Origin: Auxenochlorella pyrenoidosa
Lineage: Eukaryota > Chlorophyta > Trebouxiophyceae > Chlorellales > Chlorellaceae
NCBI GenBank assembly: GCA_001430745.1
Contig: KQ482053.1
Span: 725,485 to 744,546 of the forward strand
DNA: 19,062 nt
Reading direction: 5' to 3'
Shown here: positions 1 to 9,306 of the stretch, one piece after another
Position numbering within the stretch: position 1 is the first letter of the stretch
Layout of the letters: each line of letters starts with the position of its first letter
Program-made: the position numbers and the translations under genes
The notes under the pieces: model-generated
Told to the model about the DNA's origin: nothing
Seen by the model: only the letters and a program-made list of their open reading frames with translations
Database searches by the model: none

Positions 1-20
1 GGGGGGGGGGGGGCGGGGGG
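1..20 (+). repeat. Poly-G tract at window edge
   Basis: Thirteen G, one C, then six G. Purine-rich sequence with repeated AAGGGGCT follows to about 110. It is not a telomere repeat. Confidence 0.7.
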
Positions 21-3000
21 ATGGCAAGGGCGGCATTGGCAGGGAGGAGAAGAAAGGGGCTGGGAAGAGAAGCAAGGGGCTAGGGATGGCAAGGAGGGCC
101 TTGGCCTTGAGGAGGGGTCCATGCAGTGCGAGGTGGGGAACCGGGCGTGCGTGGACACCCATGCCACGCCGCGCAGCTGCCGCTGCAGGCTGCAAGGCCG
201 CCGCCGAGTCGGCCTGCCAGGCAAGGCCCCCCTGCGCCCTCCCAAGCGCCTGGCGCTGGCCCCCTGAGAGGCCCCTCACCCCCCCACCTCTGCCAGCCCC
301 TTGGCCTCCTCGTACTTCTCCAGCGCCAGGCGGTTGGGCTCGAACGAGTCCTGGGCGGCCTGCAGGGGGGGGCGGCGCACGGGCAACTCTTGGCTCTACG
401 CTGGGGAGGTGCGCAGGGGAGACCCTCAACTCTAGTAGGAGGGGTAGAGCACCACCAGCGACTCTAGACTTTGGGGCAGGCGCGAGGGGCCAGGCGCCAC
501 GAAGACGCCCCAGGCAGCAGGCGGCTCGACGACAGCAGAGAGCATGGCAGGACTGTCTAGCACAGCCGTCAGGAGGAGGCGGCAGGGCGGGGCACAGGGA
601 ACAGATGGCAGGCCGCGCACAGGTGCCGTGGGCAGGCAGCCGGTGAGGGCTCGAGGGGCGCAGAGGGGCAGACCTGGGCGGCACGGAGCTCGGCCTCCTC
701 TGCCTCCGCCTTGGCCTGCTCCATGCGCAGCAGCAGGAGGGCTGCAGGGTGCAGGCATGGGTAGGCAGGGTGGAAGCATGGGCAGGGAGGGATCCATCAG
801 AACAGCATGTCCGCTGCCGGTCGGCTGCCATGCAGCATCAGCGGCGATATGACGCAATATGTGCAGCGCAATGCACTGCCTCTGCTGCTTCTGACCTACC
901 AGGCTCTTCCCCCCTCAAGCTGCTTGATCTCAGCCAACTCTTAAGCTGCCAGGCTCGCCTGCCTCCGACTGCTTGGTCTGCAGCACGCGGCGCCACGTCT
1001 CACCCTCGCCGTGCAGGCGCTCCATCTCCAGCCGCGCCCAGTCGATCTGCAGGGGATAGGGAAGGCATGGGGTGCCCTGTGGATTGCAAGCTTGCATGTG
1101 AGCATTTCCCAGCAGGGTTGATTGCAGCAGGGAGCTTCCTGCTTCAAAGAGGCTTCCAGAATCATGACTGTGCCTCCAGGTCTGACCGACGCATCTGCAA
1201 GGCGCTGGTGGACCTGCTGCTGCTGCCTCACCTCCTCCCGAAGCTCGTTGATGCGGTGGGTCAGGCGCCCAATCTCGGCCTGGCACACCTGCCGGCCAGG
1301 GGGTGTCGCAGAGCTTTAGCTGAGGTCAGAGAAGAGGTGCAGGCAGTGGGGATCACACATTGTTGCGCGGGTCGTAAGCGGTCATTCATTCCCCACATCG
1401 GTCATCAAATGAAGCCACCACCTGTGCATGCCAGCGCCCCCACCTTGATGTAGGATGGCAGGTCGCCCGAGGACACCTCGTCCACGCGCTGCTGCCACTC
1501 GGCCTGCTCCTGGCGCTTCACCAGCAGCGCGGCTGCAACGGGGCGCGCGGCGAGGGAGGCAGGGCCTACCGTTTAAAGTGCTCAAGCCTTAGCGCCACAC
1601 CGTCATCCGTTTTTGCCTAAGCCTGGCAAACATCCAGTTGACTCCTAAGATGCACTTCAGGGGGGCAAGCCTGCGTCAGGACTCGTGCCGCCTGGCTGGC
1701 TCATTAGAAGGGACACCCCCCACTCCTGCCACCCCAGCACCACCGCGACCATCACCACGAAGCCTTGCAGCGCTTGCCTGCAATGCGCTCCGCCTCCAGC
1801 CTGCGCTCCATGGACAGCTGGCGCAGCTCGGTGCTCTCTGTTGTCAGGGCCGCGGCGCGGCGCTCCAGCACCTGCAGCGCAGTAGGGAGTGCTGAAGCTG
1901 CTGCTGATGGAGCATCGTCGGGATACTGGAAAAGTCCTGGCAGCGTTGGTACTGGCGTGCCGGCCCTGCACTGCAGAGTCGACAAACCAAGGGCCTGCCC
2001 TGCATGCACAGACAGGTGGCGCTGCAAACAGCAATCGCACCCAGCACAGAACCAGGGGCCGGCTGCAACAGCACAGGTTCGGGGAGGCTCAGGTGATCGG
2101 GCTCAGCTTGCTGTTGTGCTGCACCGGCCTCAGGCGCAACTCTGCACACAGCACTTGCACCCAGCCACAGTGGGAGGCGGCGCGTCCTTTTCGGCCAGGC
2201 CCACAAGCGCATAAGGCCATCATGCAGCTTGTCTGAAGCAACCCTGTGTGCGCATTTTGCAGCTGCCGTTGCTGCTGCATGAACTCCTGCTGCTTGCGGT
2301 GGCTGTGCGCCACATGGCTGGAGCGCCGCCACAGCAGTGGTTGCCGCAGCCGCTGCCGCTGGAACCACACCTTGGCTGCGGGGTTTCCCGTGGGGTTGTC
2401 TGCCCGTCCCGAGTCTATGTGGGGCTGTGGCCGCCTTTGCTCGGGGTGGGCAGACAGTCCCGCGGGCAGCAAGCAGCCAAGGCATGTGTGCCCCCGGCAG
2501 CGGTTACGGCGGCAAACCCACAGCAGTGGCGGCGCGTCAGCCATGTGGCGCACAGCCACCGCAAGCAACAGAAGCCCCTCCCCCTCCTTGCAGTCACCCC
2601 CCTCCTCCCTCGCACCTGCCGCCGCCTCCCAGTCGACAGCTCAACCACCGCACTCTCTCGCCCCACCACCGCCACTTCAAATGCCCACCCTGAGTGGCCA
2701 GCCACACCCAACCAGGGGGCCGGCACGGGGCGCACCTCTGCAGACAGCAAACACGGCCGGACACAGATGGGGGGCCGGCACGGACGCACCTCTGCGTGGA
2801 AGTGTGTGTCTGCCGCCAGCTGGCGCACCCGCAGCGCCTCCAGCTCGCTCTCCTCGGCCACCGCAGCCGCGGGGCGGGCCGCCATCACCACCTGCGGGTC
2901 GATTTCATTTGGCAAGGCCAGGAAGGACTCGAGGATACAGAATGGACAGCAGGGGCAGGGTTCCGGCAGGCTGTTGCCTGATGCAGCGGCCGCTTATAGA

Positions 3001-6000
3001 GCACCTAACAGCCAGCGCTGGATTGCAAAAGCAGGGGAGCCGGGCCAGTGATGACACCGCAGCAAATTCCAGCGCTACCTGCACGCGTTTCCTCGCCCCG
3101 ACCGGTCCACAGCAAGCTGTGGCACATGTTCTCCCAGACCCGGCAGGCGAGGTACATGCCCCGCCAGCTCACCGCGCGGCGCTCCTCCTCAGCTCGCTCG
3201 GCATGTACAAACTCCCGCCATTCCTCCTGCGGGGGGGGGGGGGGGGGGGCTTAACCAGGCGTCAATTTTTATCCATGCTGGAGGCCGAGCTCCTTGTCTT
3301 CGGAGTGCCCGGTGATGGCCACTGTGAAAAGAGAGGTCTGCACACATAGGCCATCTCCCGGCCCTCTTTAAGACGAGGAGGAGGCGTCCATAGTAGCACT
3401 GCAGCTGGACGCGACCTTTCTCAGAACGGGGGGGCAGGCCAGCTTGCCCCCAGGGCAGCGCACTGCATGCAGAGTACAAGAGAAGAGTTCTTGTTGCAGT
3501 GGCCATGCTTGCCCAACGACAGGCGCATTCCCCCATTCAAACAAGTTATTAGCTGCTGCTCGCGGATTTCGACACGAAGCAAGCCATCTGTGGCAGGCAT
3601 AGCCATAGGCTATGATAAGGCCCATGCACAGGACAGCTTGGGCTTGTCAACATCGGCAAGTGCCAGGAAGGCAGGGTGTCCATTCCCGACACCCCCACAT
3701 TCCTGAAAGGCTCGCCATGACGCAGACAAATCTGAAACTGTTCTTGTGAATGATGCCTTGATGGCCTGGTGAGCTTACCCTCAAGGCGGTGCAGTGCAAG
3801 AGGATACGAGTGCTGGAAAAGAATTCTTTCCCAGTGTCATGCTTGCCCGGCAATACGCGCATCCCTTCTTTCACAGAGATAAACAGCTGCCGCCTGCAGG
3901 ACTTGAAACGGGGGCGAGGTGCCTGTGGCGGATTTTCGGAGGCCCAGGCATGGGGCAGCTTGGGCTTGTCGACCCCCGCGAGTCCCAGGAAGGCGAGGCG
4001 TCGTGCCGCGACGCCCCCACATTGGTCATTCCTGGACGGCTTGCCAGAAAATCAGACGAGTGTCAAGCTGTTCAAGTTAGTTATGCCTTGAGGGCCCAGT
4101 CGGAAGCTGAGGACCACTTGTTTGCTGCAATGCACGCCACGTATGTGTTGATTTGCAGCTGGGCTATAGAAGCGCTGTCGACTGTTGTTTCTCAGGAGGG
4201 CAGACGGACTTGCTCTATTGTAAGGCCACCTAAGAGACAGCAACGAAAGCGCTCTTACAGCCCAGATGCAATCAAACACATGTTCGTCCGGCCAAAAACC
4301 ATCTCTGCCCCAGGACGAAAGCGTTTCGCGCCGGCACGGGTGTTGTTGGCAACATTAGGCACTTGGGGGCCACCTGTGCACCATGCCGCTGGCAACATTC
4401 AAAATCCCCCCGCCCGCCCGCCCCTCGCCCACCCCCCACTGTCACATCCCCTCCCTAAGCCCGCCGCCTGCCTGCACTGCCAGCCATGCTTGGGCCTGCA
4501 GTTCAAGACAGTGATCCCGGGCAGGGTCACCACCCGAACTAGTGAGCCAGACGAGGCTGGCAGTAGGACAGCCAGGGGAGGGTGCCAAGGCAGCCATGGC
4601 CGCCAGGAAGGCGAGCAGGAGTCATCAGAGCCAGCATTTTCTGTGCCGCACACCCTGCCGCAGCAGGCAGGCGCAGGCGCTTGAGACGCACCCCTAGAAG
4701 AGCAAGCCTGCCAGCGGGGCCCGCCGTGGCATGGCCCCCGCTGGTCTAAGCTGGAAGCTTAGCCTGTGAACAGCCCTCAAGGCCTTTCAGTGGGCCACCA
4801 AGGCACGGGCCATCCGCAGGTTGCGCCCTGCTGGGCAACGAGGTCATATCGCTGCAGAGCTGTCGGGAGGAAGCTCACCAGCGAACGAGCGCCACTCGAC
4901 AGCCTGTAGCGTGAGACGACCTCGCCCCACCCCAGCTGGCAATGCCCCAGGGACACGCAGCTGCCTAAGGAGGCCCCTTGAAAACGACATCCTTTTTGGA
5001 AAGGAACAAGGGCCTCTGCAGCATGCCCGAATTCTGGCAGCGCATCTCCGCCCAAGTCCTGCCCGCCCAGTCCAGCCCAGGGCAAGGCAGAGTTTGTGAA
5101 GCACTACCAGCCCGCCCTCCAGCAGACCAGGGCGAGGCGCAGCTGTGAACCAAAACCACCCGCCCTCGCCCTTGCCTGCTCCGCCACTGTTACGTCAGCC
5201 AGCTGCCCCAAAGCGAGGCAGGCTGCTGACCCCCCCACCCCCCCCCCCCCACCCCCCACCCGTCCTTGCCTGCTCCGTCACCCCACCCACCCACCACCAC
5301 CACCCCCCGCACTTGCCTGCTCCGCCACCGCCTTGTCCGCCAGCCGGGCGTCGCGGCGCAGCTTCTCCTGGGACGCCTGCGCCAGCAGCCCCTGGCTTTG
5401 CACCTCCAGCAGCTCAGTCTGCAGGGGTCCAGGGTTTGAATGTGACTTGAATATGCAAGTGGCACGGCTTTGGGTTTGAGTCTGACTTGAAGACGCAAGC
5501 TGCAGGGAGATGTCAGAGCTGCCCCTGCACAGTTGCATGCCACAAGGCAGGGCAAGTGCCGGCAGCGCCCCATGCCGAGCGTGCCAGGCACGCTCTCGCC
5601 GCGGCCGCTGCACATGTTGCTGGCACTGCAAGGGTCCCCACCTGGTGCCTCAGCGCCAGCGCCTCCTGCCCCTTGGCCGTCGCGGCACGCTGCTGCTCGT
5701 CCGCCTGCAAGGGAGGCGGGGATGGAGGGACCCCTGGGTTTTAATGATGCTGACGCCAGGGAAGGATGGACTGAACCATGCCGCGGCTTGGCCCGAACAA
5801 TGCGACTCTGCACCCTCACGCCAGCCTTCCATCTCTGCCCCGCCACCAGCGGGCAAGTGCACACACCGAAAACAAGTTTTCTGGATGAAGCAAGCCGGCG
5901 CAAGCGCGCGAGCGGGGACTCTTGCCTGGATGGCGTACTCGTGGGCCTTCATGCTGGCCACCTCGGCGGGTGTGGGCGCCCGCACCTCGGAGGTGGGGCG

Positions 6001-8732
6001 CGCCTCCACCTGCAGGGAGGGCAGGGAGAGGGGGGAGGAGGAGAAGGCGAGATAGTTGGAGACAGCGGGGAAAGCAAGCTGAGACACAGGAGTGCACGGG
6101 GCAACGAGTAGGTCTTCGTGTTGCGTTGCCTCTACACACCTGCATGAGGTCCCAGAGGGAGAACGTGGTCGAGCTGGACAGGACACAACATGGCGCTGGC
6201 GGGATTCCCTCAAGGCCCAGGCTCATTTCTGGGTGGCCCAACAGGCAGGGCGAGGTGCCTGTGTCCCCTTCCCTCGGATCAGGCAGGGCCGCTGCCCCCT
6301 GCCGCTGCCCCCTGCCGCTGCCCCCTGCCGCTGCCCCCTGCCGCTGCCCCCTACCAGCCCTCTGATAAAACTCGCCATTGGGATGCCGCCAGCGGCCATG
6401 CCAGCGCCAGCGCCCCCCATGCGCGCCACCTGGATGCGCTCGCCCTGCTTGGGCTCGGGCAGCGCCTCTGCAGCGCCTGCAGGCACGGGTGCAAGGGTGG
6501 TGGCGGGGACGAGGAGGGTAAAGAGCTGCAGCAGGAAGGTGGCCTGCAAAGCGGTGGTGGCAACAGGAATCGGGTGGGCGAGCTCGTGGCCAGGCGTTGG
6601 CTGCAGGGGGAGCGCGGCCTGGATGTGCATTTGGGATGCGCGCTAGCGTATGGTAGCTTGCTGCCAGGGCGCGGACTGGGAGTGAGAAGCAAGGGGAGAG
6701 TGGTCATGGTCTGGCATGTGCAGGTACGCGCAAACCTCGTGCAGACCAAAACCCCTCGATCCTCTGCCTGGCGCCTGCCCCAGCCGGCATCGCCCCCCCC
6801 TCTCCCTTGCTCACCCTCAGTGGCGCCAGCGGCGCCGTGGACCACCGCCCCGCCCTCGCTGATGCGCCCCGGGTGCGCGCCGATCGCTGCCAGGCGAGAC
6901 TTTGCCGCCTGCGCCGGGTGCATGCCCGGCGCCAGAGCGGCGGCGACGTGAGTGGGAGCCGCAGCAGCGGGGACTGCCGCCGGCAGGGCGGCCGCGGGGG
7001 CAGCGGGGGCTGCTGCTTCACCGTAGTGCTCAGCTGCGATGGGCCCCGGCCGGGCACCCATTTCCTCCAGGCGTGCCCGGGCCGTGGCCACCGCCTCTGG
7101 GCTCTCTGTCACGGATGCTGTGGCAGCCGCTGACGGCGCTGCCGGGACTGCCTCGCCCGCCTCGCCCGCAGCGCGCTCCTCGCCAGGTTGCTCCACTGAT
7201 GGACCAGGGGCGGCCCCTGCCTGGCCTGCAGCAGCAGAAGAGGGTGCGTGGGGACCAGCGGCATGGGCGCCTCATCGGGCGGGGGGCTGTTGACGCTGCA
7301 GTGCCAAGCCCAACGTGCTGGCCGCCCATGGCCTGGGCTGAAGCCGGGGCAAGCGGACCCGGTTGGGTGCTGCTGTACGCCATGCTTTAAGATTGGCAGC
7401 CGGAGGACACATGGAAAGCATGAACATGAACCTGCTGGTGAACCACTGGCAGCCCAGAGCGCACCTGTCTCAGGGTCGGTGGCGGCTGGGTGTGGCAGGG
7501 TGGGAGGAGGGGGAAGCTCGGCGGCCATCGGAGTGCCGGGGGACATGGGCCCGCCGTTGCCTGCAGCGTGGAGGGGGAGGAGCGCCGGGACATGAGACTG
7601 GGACACAATTGCACACCGCTACGCAGCCCCTCATCAACAGACCTCTGCATGCATCCTGTCAGTAATCCCCACAGAGGTAGCCACAGGCAAGATGGGCTGG
7701 GGCCCCTCAGTGCTTCTCACCGGCGCCAGAACGCACGCCGCGTGTGGTTGCAGCCGGAGCTCCCGCTGCCGCAGCAGCTGCCGCCGCAGTGGCGGCGGCC
7801 TGCTCTGCTGGCGCCACTGCAGGCGCCTCCACAGCCCCCTCTGCGAGGGCGGCAGGTGGGGCGGCAGCAGCGGTGGCGGTGGCGGTGGGGGTGTCTGGGC
7901 CCTGCGCTGCTGCCGCTGCCAGGCGCTCGGAACGCTGCCGTGCACGAAGCGCCACCTGGCTGGCCAGATCCAGGTCAGCAAGCACCGTTTCTGCGGGCTT
8001 CTCGCCGGCCCCCGGTGGCGGCGAGGGCCTGACAAGCACATACTCTTCGCTGGCTGGCTCCAGGGCAGCGGGCTCAGCAGCAGCAGTCCTGCCAGCTGCC
8101 TGCTCACCGGCGGCTTCTGCCGAGGGCATGGCATCCTCGCCCTGTGCGCTGCATGTGGGTCAAGGTTAAGCACACGACGTTATTGGACACTGGGAGGTGC
8201 GAACGTGGCAAGAGGGGATGGAAAGGCAGTTGGCAGTGGCGGCAGTACAGGGGTGGGGCACAGGCTCACCCAGGTGCCCGCTCCTCTCCCTCCATGCCCT
8301 GCCCAGCTGGCCTCTCTGCAAGCATGGGGGCAGCTGAAAGGCCGGTTGCAGGGGTGCTGTGATGGTAGTCTGGCGGTGCTCTGCAGCTGGCAGCTGCAGG
8401 CACAGCGCTGACGGTGCGGCAGGGTCGGCGGTGCGGCACTGCCCATGGAGCGGCCTTGGAGCCTTGGAGCTTCAAGAACCCTCTCTGTTTGGGCTGCTCC
8501 TCCCGCGCCAGCATCAGCAGGCACTTCACGAGAGGCGCTAGCGACCACGCTCGAGCCCTAGCCGATCCGATCCGATTGTCTCTTGCCGAATGGCAACAGC
8601 TTCACCTTTGGTGGCACTAAGGCCCACTGTCTCCTTGAAGCGCTGGAACAGGCCAGGCGACTCGGCCCCAGTGCCAGTCCGACCCTTTTCAGCCTCGGTC
8701 GAGACTGGGCGTCCTTCTTCTGTCGTCTCCAT
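1..8732 (-). CDS. Unrecognised Ala/Pro-rich coiled-coil protein, multi-exon, 3' end beyond left edge
   Basis: I do not recognise this family. Predicted exons, in transcript order: 8732-8606, 8315-8270, 8148-7721, 7560-7465, 7225-6815, 6476-6430, 6173-6140, 6009-5926, 5704-5642, 5418-5317, 3226-3173, 2891-2790, 1871-1778, 1532-1444, 1288-1232, 1046-959, 741-674, 359-288, continuing left. The start ATG at 8732 sits in GCCATGG, with an in-frame stop just upstream. Intron phases match through the first six exons and again from 6009 onward; the 6430/6173 junction does not close. The N-terminal third is acidic and Ala/Pro/Glu-rich, with a repeated RLxxxGAxPGxI motif. From 6009 on the protein is charged coiled coil, for example ADEQQRAATAKGQEALALRH, VLERRAAALTTESTELRQLS and MEQAKAEAEEAELRAAQ. 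No signal peptide, membrane segment or catalytic motif is visible, so a structural or scaffold role is only a guess. Several of its introns begin with GC. It could be two genes, or it could join the small gene upstream. Confidence 0.68.
2283..2573. repeat. Long imperfect inverted repeat, ~130-bp arms, ~26-nt loop
   Basis: Plus-strand sequence from about 2283 to 2413 closely matches the reverse complement of about 2440-2573. Shared blocks include GCTTGCGGTGGCTGTGCG, CCACATGGCTG, CCTTGGCTGC and TGTCTGCCC. The centre is near 2427 (loop about 2414-2439). It lies in the coiled-coil-gene intron between exons 2891-2790 and 1871-1778. The arms differ at scattered positions and small gaps, so it is not a recent perfect duplication. 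Confidence 0.8.
2712..2797 (-). repeat. Duplicated exon-end/donor sequence
   Basis: GGGGCCGGCACGG followed by (G/A) and CGCACCTCTGC occurs at about 2712 and again at about 2770. On the coding strand each copy reads GCAGAG followed by GTGCG, the donor used at 2790/2789. The intron therefore carries a second copy of its own donor downstream. Confidence 0.7.
3231..3249 (+). repeat. Poly-G tract (19), poly-C upstream of an acceptor on the coding strand
   Basis: Nineteen consecutive G on the plus strand. On the minus strand this is C19 directly before GCAG, the acceptor of the exon at 3226 that encodes EEWREFVHAERAEEERRA. Confidence 0.9.
3460..4105 (+). repeat. Diverged tandem duplication, unit ~330 bp, inside a long intron
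   Basis: Copy 1 (about 3460-3775) and copy 2 (about 3795-4105) share CATGCTTGCCC (3504 and 3838), CAGCTTGGGCTTGTC (3634 and 3956), GCCAGGAAGGC-like DNA and CGACxCCCCCACATT (3688 and 4009), followed by a shared TATGCCTTGA-type stretch. Offsets of 321-334 bp show small indels. Both copies lie in the intron between exons 5418-5317 and 3226-3173. Confidence 0.8.
5171..5328 (-). repeat. Three copies of an exon-end/GC-donor junction, with poly-C runs
   Basis: CTTGCCTGCTCCGYCAC occurs at 5171-5187, 5265-5281 and 5312-5328. On the coding strand each reads GAGCAG followed by GCAAG; the 5312 copy is the predicted donor of exon 5418-5317. Between copies lie C-rich runs (5230-5257 is almost pure C). Confidence 0.85.
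5432..5505 (+). repeat. 40-bp-period direct repeat beside an acceptor
   Basis: GGGTTTGAATGTGACTTGAA at 5432 recurs with a few substitutions at 5472. On the coding strand both copies sit just upstream of the exon starting at 5418, within its intron. Confidence 0.8.
6288..6352 (+). repeat. Five perfect copies of a 13-bp minisatellite
   Basis: GCCGCTGCCCCCT is repeated five times without error. The unit length is not a multiple of three, consistent with an intron. On the coding (minus) strand it presents five runs of GGGGG separated by 8 nt, a possible G-quadruplex. Confidence 0.92.
6861..7073 (-). repeat. Internal protein repeat RLxxxGAxPGxI in the coiled-coil gene
   Basis: Within exon 7225-6815 two segments of the protein match each other: RLEEMGARPGPI (7073-7038) and RLAAIGAHPGRI (6896-6861), 177 bp (59 codons) apart. 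Each is preceded by an Ala-rich stretch with a basic residue. A looser third copy, with ARQRSERLAAAAAQGPD, lies in the previous large exon near 7.9 kb. Spacers are Ala/Pro low complexity, so the conserved core looks like a short linear motif or small helical repeat rather than a folded domain. Its function is unknown. Confidence 0.6.
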
Positions 8733-9306
8733 GGCACAAGATGTAGGGTGGGAGCGTCTGCATGCTGCCAAGGTTCAGGGCACATGCCGCCAGCGGCTTT
8801 CCACCTCCTCATGTGCATGATGTCGGCTCGACCGCTCCGCCACTCACAAACCATCACTTCACCACATTGGTCAGTTTTACAGCTGGCATACAAAGCCTGC
8901 TTCTTACTGGCTGCATGCGGCAAAAGCACACATCTCAGCGACGAACGGAGGCATGCCGTGGGGCACTCTCTGTGTGGGGAAACGCCCTCGTGCCCATGCT
9001 TCAGGGACAGCAGAACGCAGCGGCGCAGCCGGCAGTACCGCAGATCTGCTCTCCTTCATGGTGTGCATAGCCGTCTGCTGATTTTGGTTTTGGTTTTGGT
9101 GGCAAGCCGCTGGCTTCCAAGTGAAACAGAGCAAGGAGCTATACACAATCACGCCTTAGCCACTGCATGGCAGCCCAGCAGCGCCAGCCAGGCGGCTGCC
9201 TTCACTGGCGAGCCAGATGCTTACACCTCGGGGTCTGCTGGGCCGTGGATTCTGCACGGATCGAATCGACGCAGCAGCAGCGTGGCTCGATGCCAAGCAG
9301 GGGCTG
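8733..9306. other. Intergenic stretch between the small gene and the coiled-coil gene
   Basis: I see no convincing exon on either strand. It holds the presumed 3' UTR of the small gene (UGUAA at 9221 and 8877) and the presumed promoter of the coiled-coil gene. A short (TTTTGG)3 run lies near 9082-9100. No TATA box is obvious. Confidence 0.4.
9221..9225 (-). terminator. UGUAA polyadenylation signal for the small gene
   Basis: Reading the minus strand, TGTAA lies 82 nt downstream of the predicted stop at 9307. UGUAA is the dominant poly(A) signal in chlorophyte algae (established knowledge). A second copy occurs on the same strand at 8877-8881. Confidence 0.4.

Larger units (their letters stand above)
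3227..5316 (-). other. Longest predicted intron (~2.1 kb) of the coiled-coil gene
   Basis: The GC donor at 5316 and the poly-C acceptor at 3227 keep phase 0 between flanking coiled-coil exons. I found no further exon that is convincing. It holds the 330-bp tandem duplication, a 296-codon plus-strand open frame (3794-4684) and the donor-copy repeats near 5.2 kb. A missed exon or a nested gene cannot be excluded. Confidence 0.45.

Noticed and set aside
1..110. G-rich left edge as a telomere
   Set aside because: No TTTAGGG or TTTTAGGG repeats; it is homopolymer plus purine-rich DNA.
2246..3349. Plus-strand open frame of 367 codons, the longest in the window
   Set aside because: It runs antisense through the palindrome and predicted coiled-coil exons, starts with a Cys/Arg-rich odd composition, and contains no recognisable motif. 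GC-rich DNA readily leaves such frames open.
3794..4684. Plus-strand open frame of 296 codons
   Set aside because: Begins in the second copy of a tandem duplication, shows no domain, and its composition drifts to low-complexity Pro/His. Kept only as a side note.
5022..5148. Plus-strand peptide MPEFWQRISAQ and, in another frame, AEFVKHYQPAL
   Set aside because: Both look protein-like but are short, in different frames, and I could not connect them with splice sites into a gene.
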